Positions 55,550 through 64,000 of a stretch of 64,000 nucleotides of DNA are shown in pieces; within the stretch, counting starts at the first letter, position 1; each line of letters begins with the position of its first letter. Position numbers and translations under genes: made by a program. The notes below the pieces were generated by a model. The model was not told the origin of the DNA. It saw only the letters and a list, made by a program, of their open reading frames with translations, and made no database searches. This DNA comes from Perca fluviatilis (Eukaryota > Chordata > Actinopteri > Perciformes > Percidae), in assembly GCF_010015445.1 (NCBI RefSeq), contig NC_053118.1, positions 9,598,907 through 9,662,906 on the forward strand, given 5' to 3'.

Positions 55550-55862
55550 GCAGTTCAAAATAATGATTTAATAATAAAAAAAAAAACATAAAGCGACTTA
55601 CAAACATGTAAGCAGGTGAAATTCCAAAACGCAGGAAAAGAACAGGAACACAGAAGGAACAGGAAAACCCAGGAGGCGGGAAAACAAAAGACAGGAAGTA
55701 AAACAAGACAACATGGGAGAAACAGGGAGACTACAAAATAAAACAGGAAACTAAGCATGAAACAAACACAAGGAAGACAGAAACACAGAAGACAGAAAAC
55801 ATGAGACACAACAAACACAATAAAACAGGAAAAAACTACAACAGAAACCCACAATCGTGACA
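55550..55862 (-). mobile_element. LTR fragment of the 23831-24896 family, minus strand
   Basis: The minus strand starts TGTCACGATTGTGGGTTTCT at 55862 and has CTGTTTTATTTTGTAGTCTC and TTGTTTTACTTCCTGTC, as in the solo LTR. The 3' end is not found. Its 5' end directly abuts a piggyBac-like coding remnant, suggesting that the LTR inserted into, or landed beside, that gene. Confidence 0.6.
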
Positions 55863-56275
55863 CCATCAGGTGGATCCATGACGGCCCATTGGTTTTTGTA
55901 AAGTAGATGGACACACGGGAGGTCTCTATCTGCTCTACAATCCACCAGGCATTCTATGGAAACACCATGCAGAGGAGAGTCAAAACTCAGAGTGGTGTTT
56001 GGACCACGAAAAGCATTCCATGCCCGACACCTGTTGCAATTTATAACCGGCAAGGATTTGTCAGACCAACTGATACAGTACTACCATGTACACCACAAGA
56101 GCATGCACTCTGGTAACAGACATTGTTCTTTCACTTCATGGACATTGCAGCCACAAACAGCTTCCTCCTATACAAAGAGCTCACCCATGACCCACAGTGC
56201 CTTCCTGGAGGAGCTGACAGCCCAGTTTGCTTGGTGCCACAGTGTCTATACCTCCTACCAAGGTACAAAATGACC
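55863..56275 (+). pseudogene. piggyBac-type transposase C-terminal remnant
   Basis: The plus frame from 55864 reads IRWIHDGPLVFVK, stop, MDTREVSICSTIHQAF, then VWTTKSIPCPTPVAIYN. After a frameshift near 56055 DLSDQLIQYYHVHHKSMHS follows, and after another shift TAATNSFLLYKEL- and AFLEELTAQF-like residues. VDLxDQLIxYY and the following helix with TNSxxLY are landmarks of the piggyBac DDE fold's C-terminal part (the third catalytic Asp lies in the DxxDQ region). At least one stop and two frameshifts. This is the only trace in the window of a transposase that could act on TTAA elements. Confidence 0.65.
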
Positions 56276-56569
56276 ATGTACCTGTGGTAATCTCCAACCA
56301 ACCTGAAACCAGCAAGGAGGGTTCATATGAACGCATGTTGATTGTGATGTATAAAGAAAAGGATTAACAAGGAAAGGTCCACGAGACCTGGCGTACGACC
56401 AGTTTTATACATGTTAATATTTCTGCGCATATGTACTTTTCAAGTTTTGTGTGTACGCCATCTTTTAGTATAAAAGCTATGCAGTTTTTTATACATGAGT
56501 CCCCAGGTGTCATTCTGAAACTCATGTTTCATTCCTCACAAGAATACTGACCATATGAATAAAAGAAAT
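56276..56569. other. no feature recognised
   Basis: Possibly the 3' remainder of the piggyBac copy (GTTCATATGAACGCATGTTG, then AAGAAAAGGATTAAC). No terminal repeat identified. Confidence 0.3.
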
Positions 56570-57930
56570 TTGACAGTTCAATTTAAAAAGTGAAACTCAT
56601 ATAGATTCATTACATCCTAAGTTAAATATGTCAGCCTTTATTTGTTTTAATTTTGATTATTACAGCTTACAGCTCATGAAAACCCACAATTTAGTAACAG
56701 AAATGTCGGCCTTCTGAAAAGCATGTAATTGTATATGCACTCAGTACTTGGTTGGGGCTCCTTTTGCATGAATTACTGCATCAATGCAGTATGGCATGGA
56801 GTCGATCAGCCTGTGGCGGTGATATGGAAGCCCAGGTTGCTTCGATAGCGGCCTTCAGCTCGTCTGCATTGTTGGGTCTCGTGTCTCTCATCTTCCACTT
56901 GACAATACCCCATACATTTGCTATGGGGTTCAAGCACAGTAATCCCATGGCCATTGAACCAGGTATTGGTACTTGTGGCAGTGTGGGCAGGTGTCAAGTC
57001 CTGCTGGAAAATTCAATCAGCATTTCCATAAAGCTTGTCAACAGAAGGAAGCATGAAGTGCTCTAAAAAGAGTTGACTTTGGACTTGATAAAACACAGCG
57101 GACCAACACCAGAAGACGACATGGCTCCCCAAATCATCACTGACTGTGGAAACTTCACACTGGACTTCAAGCACCTTGGATTCTGTGCCTCTCAACTCTT
57201 CCTCTGGACTCCGGGACCTTGATTTCCAAATGAAATGCAAAATGTACTTTCATTTGAAAAGAGGACTTTGGCCCACTGAACGAAGCCCAGGTAAGACGCT
57301 TCTGACGTTGTCTCTGGTTCAGGAGTGGTTTGACACGAGGAATGCGACAGTTGTAGCCCATGTCCTGGATACGTCTGTGCGTGGTGGCTCTTGATGCACC
57401 TACTCCTGCCTCAGTCCACTCCCCCAATGTTTTTAATGGCCTTTGCTTGACAATCCTCTCAAGGCTGTGGTTATCCCTGTTGCTTGTTCACCTTTTCCTA
57501 CCACAATTTTTCCTTCCACTCAACTTTCTATGAATATGCTTGGATACAGCACAGCTTCATTAGCAATGACCTTTTGAAGCTTACCTTTAGGGTGTCAATG
57601 ACACTTCTGCACAACTGTCAAGTCAGCAGTGAAGTGACCATTTAAAGGCTCAGGAAACCTTTGCAGGTATTTTGCGTTAACTAGCTGTTTAGAGTGTGAC
57701 ACCTTGAATCTAGAATATTCAACTTTTTCACAATATTCTTATTTTCTGAGATACTGAATTTTGGGATTTCATGAGCTGTAAGCCGTAATAATCAAAATTT
57801 AAAAAAAGGCTGAAATATTTCACTTTGGGTGTAATGAATCTATACAATATGAGTTTCACTTTTTAAATTGAATTATTAAAGTTACTTAACTTTTTTACAA
57901 TATTCTAATTTATTGAGATGCACCTGTAGC
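56570..57930 (-). mobile_element. second Tc1/mariner-like transposon, decayed
   Basis: Inverted arms: left AATTTAAAAAGTGAAACTCA (about 56580) and TTACAGCTTACAGCTCATGA (56665) match right TGAGTTTCACTTTTTAAATT (about 57850) and TCATGAGCTGTAAGCCGTAA (57770). The right end extends to AATATTCTAATTTATTGAGA then TGCACCTG, while the left outer end is missing or eroded. The arms span at least 120 bp. The body encodes a minus-strand transposase remnant. Confidence 0.75.
56740..57480 (-). pseudogene. Tc1/mariner-like transposase remnant
   Basis: Minus-strand pieces: 57427-57280 GASRATTHRRIQDMGY and RIPRVKPLLNQRQRQKRLTW (HTH and linker), 57110-57013 LEHFMLPSVDKLYGNAD, then 56997-56806 TPAHTATSTNTWFNGHGITV. 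The segment that should hold SPDLNPIE is missing after ITVLEP. Several frameshifts separate the pieces. Non-functional. Confidence 0.7.
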
Positions 57931-58756
57931 TCTCGACCAAAACAACTGGTTTGGAACAAGATGGGAGGTCAGGTTCCATGTTGAAACAGGTTGCCAGGCT
58001 GTAATGTTGCTTTATCACAGACAAACAAGGACATCAGACATGAACGTACGTCTTGGAGAAGCAGCTCTGTTAAAGGCTTCATTAAAACTGTTGATTAATC
58101 AACAGGATATGTTAGCTTTAGCCAGGGACACAGTCTCTTCCTACCATGTCCAGATCAGAGCAACTCCTCACCAGCCATGATAATTAGCCAATTAATTGGA
58201 TTGGCATGTGAGTTGGTTATCTGCCCACCAACCCAGCTGAGCCACCAGTATTATCTGAGTGTCCCTACGTGTGAAATAGTCAATGTGATAATGGATCGGC
58301 TGACACCTACACACATAGGAGACAAACACTATAAAAGGAAGAGTGTTTTATGTGTGAGTGTTGTGTGTCCTACCGTTCAGTTGTTTTCCAGTGGGGCAGA
58401 CAAAGAGCACATTTCATTTATTTTTCATGGATTGAGCATTAGGAACCTTATCTTCTTTTTTATTGCTGCCACCTTTGGGCAGGGAGGAAACAGCTACAGC
58501 TGAGTTCTGTGTAGGAGTAGGGGCTGCTGTCTACCACTGGCATCATTATTGTAATTTTAACCTGAGCCTTCAATGTTCTGAGCACATCATGAAAATCTTT
58601 AATAGTGAATTAGCCAGTCATGGTCTATTGCCCCATTTTCACCTAAGATTATGATCACAAGTGGACAGCTCTAAGTACAGGTGGGAATGCACCCAAAATG
58701 TATTGAGAACCGATCACTTGGACCATATTTGGAGTTGGTTTGGGCCACTGTAATTC
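57931..58756. other. no gene recognised
   Basis: Short frames only. The plus frame at 58177-58503 has no recognisable domain. Confidence 0.3.
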
Positions 58757-59360
58757 CAGACTGGTCTCACTGAATTCCGTAAAATGGGCACGGACTGGTA
58801 ACAGTTCATTCCGTGGTGGTGGTACGGAATGTGTGAAAATTCCGTGTGGCCACCAAGGAAAACAATGCCAATGTAAAGTCAATGAGAAGATGACGTAGCA
58901 CGGTAGTGAGCAGTATGCAAGGCCGGAATTCCGCATAAGGAGGTTGGTTGGGGTGGTGGATGGGTAAAACACAGGACTTTCACCCAGGATACCGGAGTTC
59001 GTGTCCCGCGTGTGGCGTTTGCCAGTTGTGTTTGTTTTTTTTTGGTTGTTTTTTTTTATAAGCATGTCCCACGTGTGTCACAGAACCGTAAGCCCACCCA
59101 CGACCTTTTCCTGAACCCAACCGCTCCGTTCTTCTTGCGTGTCACGTAAGCCCGTGTTTCTTTTTCTGCAATCCGTGTTCATTTCACGGAATTCTTCCGT
59201 GGGCCCATCACGGCATTTGATGATCCGTTGGCGATCCGTGTTCATTTAACGGAATTATTCCGTGGCAGTTTAACGGATTTTGTTGCAATTCCGTGAAACT
59301 GCCACGGATTTAGAGTTAAGGGCCCGTGTTCATTTTACGGAATTCTGTGAGATCAGGTTG
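58757..59360. mobile_element. CARYCYGGTCTCA-ended element, copy C
   Basis: Left CAGACTGGTCTCACTG then AATTCCGTAAAATGGGCACG. Right (reverse complement) CAACCTGATCTCACAG then AATTCCGTAAAATGAACACG. Flanked by GTAATTC at 58750-58756 and 59361-59367 (7-bp duplication). The tRNA-like core is at 58942-59018. Both arms are crowded with ACGGAATT/AATTCCGT iterations, and the right arm repeats CCGTGTTCATTTHACGGAATT-type units. Non-coding. Confidence 0.8.
58942..59018 (+). other. tRNA-like core of copy C
   Basis: GGTTGGTTGGGGTGGTGGAT, GGGTAAAACACAGGACTTTC, ACCCAGGATACCGGAGTTCG and TGTCCCGCGTGTGGCG. Homologous to the cores at 9864 and 27951. The B-box-like GGAGTTCGTGTCC is close to the GGTTCRANNCC consensus. 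Confidence 0.4.
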
Positions 59361-59897
59361 GTAATTCAGGTCCTCATCATTACTAATATTAGTTATTATT
59401 ATATTATCCTGGAAGTGGAACGTTGTCGATATTAGGGTTGTGTACCGAACTCTGTACTTTTTTGGATACTGACCAAAATACATCGGTACTACCGAGGACC
59501 GATTCACGTTAAATGAAGTGGTGACAAATTTCGGTACCTGAGATGCTGACAGAGAGTGGGGCTTAGCTCTGAGACACACGCACGCAGAGGTGCGGACGGA
59601 GCAAACTCAGTTTTGTTTAAGTCATAGTTATGGCAATGCCAATAAAGTGGTTGCAAGTATGGTTACAGTTTTCAAAACTTCAAGCAGAAAGTGTTTGCTG
59701 CAATATAATATTATGGCGAGCAAAAGCACCCGCGGTGCGGCTAACATTCACTTCTTCTGAGACAAGTAGGCACAATAGTGGTTTCTATACCCTGGTGACT
59801 GACAGGCTGAGGTTCGAAAGCAAGGCAACTTATTTTCAATAGCTCATTTAAACAACAAGGTAATTCATAGTGCTTTTCATAAAACATTAATGAGCAA

Positions 59898-61622
59898 TTA
59901 AAGCTGCAAGCAGCGTTGGATGGGCCCTGGCTCCTCAGCGTGCGTCAGGGTTACTGCGGATGCCGATCCTTGCAGCCGTGCATTTGCGCGGCACTCAAAC
60001 ACTGCAAACCATGACCAATGACAAAGGAACTCTCTGCTGAGTTGAATGATACCTCACACAATAGTGTACATCAAACGGGTCATTAGTTATAATAGGTTAT
60101 AAAAGGGGCGTAGCCTGAGTAAGTTGGCATGGTTAAAGTATAGGGGGTGGCTCAGTATCACATGTAGACCACAAATTCTCAGTTTCATGTAAATTGGATG
60201 ATGTTTGTCATATAAGGCTGATTTCCTGTTGCCTCAGGCCTGGCCTCTTGTTGATTTTTTGGAAATTTCAAGCAGAATGGACAATGTACACTCTAGTTAC
60301 AGCCACTTTCTCATTCATCAAACACTCAAAATGGCTGCCATGCCACGCCCACACCGTTTGACGAAAAGTTTTGCTTTTAAATTTTTTCATCTTTAAGGTG
60401 TTGAGTGCGCACACACTAAATTTGAAGTCAATCGGATGAAATCTGTAGGAGTTTGTTAAAGTATAGCACCTATAGTTTTGGGACTACTTCCTGTTGCCAC
60501 TAGGGAGCACTATGAGTTTGAGTCAATATCGGTCCTGAGATGTCCTCAGGGTTGGACTCTTATGAATCATGAAAAGTTTCGAGCCAATTGGACAATGTAC
60601 ACTCAAGTTACACCCACTTCCTGTTTCGATGGCGAAACGCACAAAATGGCTGCCCCGCCACGGCCATGCCCTTTTTATTCCAACTAGCTGAATGTCTACC
60701 TGAACAAGCAGATAGATTATTGTATTGGTAGTCCCGAACTGCATACTACAAAAATCTAACCGCAGTCTTGCTACCACGAGCTAATTTTAGCTAATGTTAG
60801 CTAGCATGTCAAACAGGGCTAGTCAGTCTTTAAACGGCTCTGGAGCTAGTAAATCAGCACGTAGGAGAATGTAAAGTCGCACGTCAATGTTAAAATAGCA
60901 AGGTGACCAGTAAAACTACAGCAGACGACTACCCTTGGCTAATTAAAAAAATAACTTACTTTAAGATGCTTCTTCAGGTTGGAGGTGGAGTAATTTGAAT
61001 TTTTCATATCGGGGCTTCTGGAAAATGCATAGAGTTGCCTTAATTTAGTCAGAGTGAATAAACTCGTGAAACAGATAAGTATCGTCATGTAATCCATTGA
61101 TTTCAACAATGTAACTGTATTCTAAATACCAACTATTTAAATTGTAACTGTAACGGAATACAGTTACTCATAATTTGTATTCTGAATACGTAACGCCATT
61201 ACATGTATTCCGTTACTCCCCAACACTGCCTATGACGAAAAGTTTTTCTTTCAATAACTTTTCATCTCTAAGGTCTTAATGGCACAGACCAAATTTGAAG
61301 TTGATCGGATGAAATCTCTAGGAGGAGTTCGTTAAAGTACGATGTGTAAAGGGCCAAAATCGAACTTTCAATTCAAAATGGCGGACTTCCTGTTGGATTT
61401 AGGGTATGGCTCCAATGAGCTTTTTTGTACATCGTGACATGGTACATATGTGAACCACGTTTCGTTAAACGTATTAAACGCACTGCAGGGGCTAAATCTT
61501 TTAAATTTTGTAGGGCGCTAGCGAGCCAGTTTTGTGCGCCTATTCCGGAAACCCTTACAATACGTACATTTTCACCAGGATTGACGCGACCGCCAATTTT
61601 GGTGTGTTTTTTAATATGTTAA
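59898..61622 (+). mobile_element. GCAAGCAGCG-family element inside a LINE tail
   Basis: Left end TTAAAGCTGCAAGCAGCGTT at 59898. A TTAA also marks the right junction (61619-61622), but no matching inverted terminus is present, so the right end is probably deleted. Flanking halves (GTGCTTTTCATAAAACATTA on the left, AATAAAAGTAACAGTGCAGG on the right) resemble the LINE tail at 33881-34060. The interior repeats a unit of roughly 270 bp with ACTTCCTGTTGCC, CAAAATGGCTGCC, ACGAAAAGTTTT and GATCGGATGAAATCT or close variants. Confidence 0.5.
60680..61236 (-). mobile_element. MITE (CAGTGTTGGGGAGTAACGGA end) nested in the previous element
   Basis: The right end GTTACTCCCCAACACTG at 61220-61236 is the terminus of a common fish hAT-like MITE (reverse complement CAGTGTTGGGGAGTAAC), with the typical ATGTAATGGCGTTACGTATT interior nearby. 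The left end is not clear. It splits an internal repeat of the host element between GCCATGCCC (60667) and ACGAAAAGTTTTTCTTT (61243). Confidence 0.55.
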
Positions 61623-61982
61623 ACTAATTAGAAACGGTCATGAAAATAAAACAGGCTAAAAAGAATAATATACAAATACAAGAATAAAAGTAACAGTGCA
61701 GGGTGAGGAATGAATGATTATTTAATTTGATAGCTTGTAGGGATGGGTTAGGGAGGAGAGATGGAGGTGTTTTATTTTGTGTGGAGTGTTCAATGTTCTA
61801 AATAAATAACAAAATGGTCTAAGTAAAAAGCATAAATAGGTTTGGAATTATTTTTACAACTGAAATTATTTTTTGTTATTACAGAGGGAAAGTATCGAAA
61901 AAAAGGTACCGTTGGGTACCAGAACCAAATTTCAGGTATCGGTACCGAAAAAATGTGAATGGTACCCAACCCTAGTCGATAT

Positions 61983-62990
61983 AGACTATATTAGTAATAG
62001 CATTTTGCAGTAAAAATACAATGCAAGATAAGCAACTTGAGTGGCGAAAATGGAGAGTGAAAAAGTCATATATTTCAGTTGGATGTGAACATGAAATTCA
62101 GCAGCTCCTGTATCTCTCATCCTGACAGAAGGAGCCGCCCTGCTCTCTCACCAACGGTCTAACATGATCATAGAGGTCAGTGAGCACCGTTAGCTGTAAA
62201 CAGCACAAATATGCACTGATGGAGCTATAATGCCTGGGTCACTCTGCTGCCAGACACACATGAAGTTAACAGCCAAACTCTGAGGTCAAGCAGATGAGGG
62301 CACAGTCCTCTCCAGACCAGCAGGACAGACAACTAAGTACAAATGTGTGTAATGTAATCTTTGGCTGCGTGTCCCACAGCTTCCTCTCTTCGGATCCGTG
62401 CCGCCTCGGGGGTCAGGGCAAGGAGGATGGGCGCTTTAATCTGATTGCCTGCCATTCTGCTGACTCATTGTGGCTAGCATTGACTAGAATCCCTGACAGA
62501 GGTCACGGATTGGTTACGCAGCGACCTTGTCAAGTGGTTTGGTCTCTGCTGAGTGAGGTGGTTTTATGAGCAAATTTCCAACCACGTAACCACTTCACAG
62601 TGCTGAAAAAATGCGTTCAACAGTATTAGAGGACAATGGAATACATATGGTTTTATAGCGCTTTGGAAAATGTATCTAAATAAAAATCTATAATCAACAG
62701 ATTAATAGTACAATGGGTACAGTGTAAAGTGTTGTGATATGATAATCTGTGATGCAGTTATGCATTGAGAAAAATACACAACTAAACAACCAAATCAGCC
62801 CAGATATGCAACACACATCACTTTCTTCTCTTTATTTTTAAAATTGCAGTGGACATGTTCCGAGACTGATGTCTTCTTTTTAGATTAGTTCCATTTGTAA
62901 ACAGTATTGATTATTCAATTTGTTTGCCAGCATCAGTTTCTAAAATTAAGAAAGAAATGAAACATGAATAAGAATACACCAAACTGCCCC
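61983..62990. other. no gene recognised
   Basis: No domain-bearing frame or known repeat. The plus frame at 62294-62569 resembles nothing that I know. Confidence 0.3.
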
Positions 62991-63495
62991 GTGTGATTCA
63001 CAAAAGGGGGATACAAGTGGGACCTATATGTGCAATCATTCTAAGACCCACATGGGCCCTTTTGTTATTCATTTATTTGTGTTAATGACTTGGGTTACAA
63101 ACTAATTATTTAAAGGTTTAAACATCTTAGAGATATCCCACTCGGGGCCCCATCGTTGTCCAACTTGATGAAGTAATTATCACACATACAATACTGGCAT
63201 TGAAAACAAAAAGGGGCCCATGGTTTTTGAGAATTATTGCTCATAACGGCTCCATTTTAGCCCACTCTGAAGCTGATGAACTATTTCAATGGCATGTGAA
63301 GAACATATTTTAATGGTGGACACATTTTTATACAGTGGTTGAACTTAACTGGGTTATCTAAAAAGGGAAAAATGGGGCCCATTTATTGCCCATCGTGGCC
63401 CAATAATAAGCTTGCAAACTGTTAGTGAAAACAATATGGGGCCCATGGTTCTTGAAAATGATTGCTCATATGGGCTCCATTTTAACACGCACTTT
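62991..63495. repeat. dispersed repeat with internal ~224-bp duplication (GGGGCCCAT family)
   Basis: GGGGCCCATGGTTTTTGAGA then ATTATTGCTCATAACGGCTC (63211) is repeated as GGGGCCCATGGTTCTTGAAA then ATGATTGCTCATATGGGCTC (63437). CCCACTCGGGGCCCCATCGT and TGGGGCCCATTTATTGCCCA show further related G/C blocks. Non-coding. Confidence 0.55.
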
Positions 63496-64000
63496 ATCGC
63501 ACATTTGGAGATAAATGCCAAATATTTATAGACCTTATTTTTATTGGCATATCAAGAATTGTTTGAAGCATTGTTGTAACCATGTATTTTTTATTATAGT
63601 TATTGAACGTATGGGCTTGCACAGCCACACAGGTGGTGATTTTTTTTCCGCTGTCATTTTCAGTCGTAACTGTAACGTTTAAAGATTTATAGTTAAACAC
63701 GGTGGTCCGACCGATCTGACGTTTCTGCTGTGCTTATTTTCTGCACTGTGTTGCTTTGCTAGCGTATTTGATAGACCAAATCTAGCCTTATGAACAGCCG
63801 GTCGGACTGACTCCCTAGTTTGGGTGGTGTCATTGTCTTTAGTCTGTGGCTCAACATGTAAATTAGGTCTCCAAACTCACGTTAGGTTAGTGAAAGTTTA
63901 AATTCATTTTAGATAAATGAGATGAGACTATATCCAGGTGCTCTTCATCCCTGTTTGCTCAGTGCTATTACATTTTATGTACTGGAGGCAGGAGTTTTCT
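63496..64000. other. no feature recognised
   Basis: Nothing supported to the window end. Confidence 0.3.

Larger units (their letters stand above)
59433..61974. mobile_element. hAT-like element with perfect 8-bp target duplication, nested inserts
   Basis: Termini TAGGGTTGTGTACCGA and (reverse complement) TAGGGTTGGGTACCAT. Exact duplication GTCGATAT at 59425-59432 and 61975-61982. Subterminal GGTACCG/CGGTACC motifs recur near both ends. The interior is interrupted by a LINE-tail segment (about 59835-59897 and 61623-61720), a GCAAGCAGCG-type element (59898-61622) and a further MITE (about 60680-61236). No transposase frame. Confidence 0.75.

Noticed and set aside
55325..55914. Minus-strand frames with Pro/Ser/Val and hydrophobic stretches
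   Set aside because: They arise from the minisatellite and the T-rich LTR; no recognised domain.
1..64000. CRISPR arrays, bacterial operons, riboswitches
   Set aside because: Exon/intron signals, SINE, LINE and microsatellite content show vertebrate nuclear DNA; no array of direct repeats with unique spacers was seen.

Overview
The window looks like repeat-rich nuclear DNA from a teleost fish, most likely a percomorph. This rests on the mix of families seen: L2/CR1-type and L1-type LINEs, Tc1-like transposons, hAT-like elements with 8-bp target duplications, TTAA-flanked (piggyBac-like) MITEs, a tRNA-derived SINE, and long (TA)n, (TG)n and (AC)n arrays. The one host gene recognisable by eye is a broken copy of a PIM-type serine/threonine kinase, a family that is strongly amplified in fish. 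No intact cellular gene, rRNA gene, functional tRNA gene or CRISPR array is visible. Most long open frames are microsatellite translations, antisense shadows or decayed transposon ORFs.

Layout. 0-6 kb: a degenerate GC/T-rich repeat array, two identical 140-bp copies of a 3' module, two minus-strand LINE reverse transcriptases (1.4-2.9 and 3.0-5.4 kb), a TTAA MITE and a third, diverged copy of the module. 6.3-11.3 kb: the PIM pseudogene. Its introns carry a composite insertion bounded by a 28-bp direct repeat and a 2.28-kb hAT-like element with a near-perfect 8-bp target duplication. 11.7-19.6 kb: MITE pieces, an L1 3' end, a SINE whose pol III A and B boxes are separated by a microsatellite, a 908-bp fold-back TTAA element, and an element built from inverted iterons. 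19.9-22.7 kb: nested insertions (LINE fragments within a TTAA element within a hAT-like element within a (TA)n tract). 23.8-24.9 kb: a solo LTR carrying a MITE. 26.8-30.5 kb: a complete hAT MITE, a CARYCYGGTCTCA-ended element and a 891-bp fold-back element. 30.5-35.1 kb: two L2-type LINEs in opposite orientation.

35-64 kb: further MITEs and SINEs, a SCAN-like Gag/zinc-knuckle remnant (47.2-47.8 kb), a probable base-calling or assembly artefact (48.7-48.8 kb), an internally deleted Tc1 element with about 190-bp inverted repeats (50.9-52.2 kb), a piggyBac transposase remnant (55.9-56.3 kb), a second decayed Tc1-like element (56.6-57.9 kb), a third CARYCYGGTCTCA element (58.8-59.4 kb) and another nest of insertions with a perfect 8-bp target duplication (59.4-62.0 kb).

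The most unusual pattern is a set of three short elements at 9708-10283, 27752-28410 and 58757-59360. They share about 16-bp termini, 7-8-bp target duplications and an internal tRNA-like core, but their subterminal arms differ and each arm is built from its own iterated motif. Family names throughout come from recognising motifs and remembered repeat families, without any database search.
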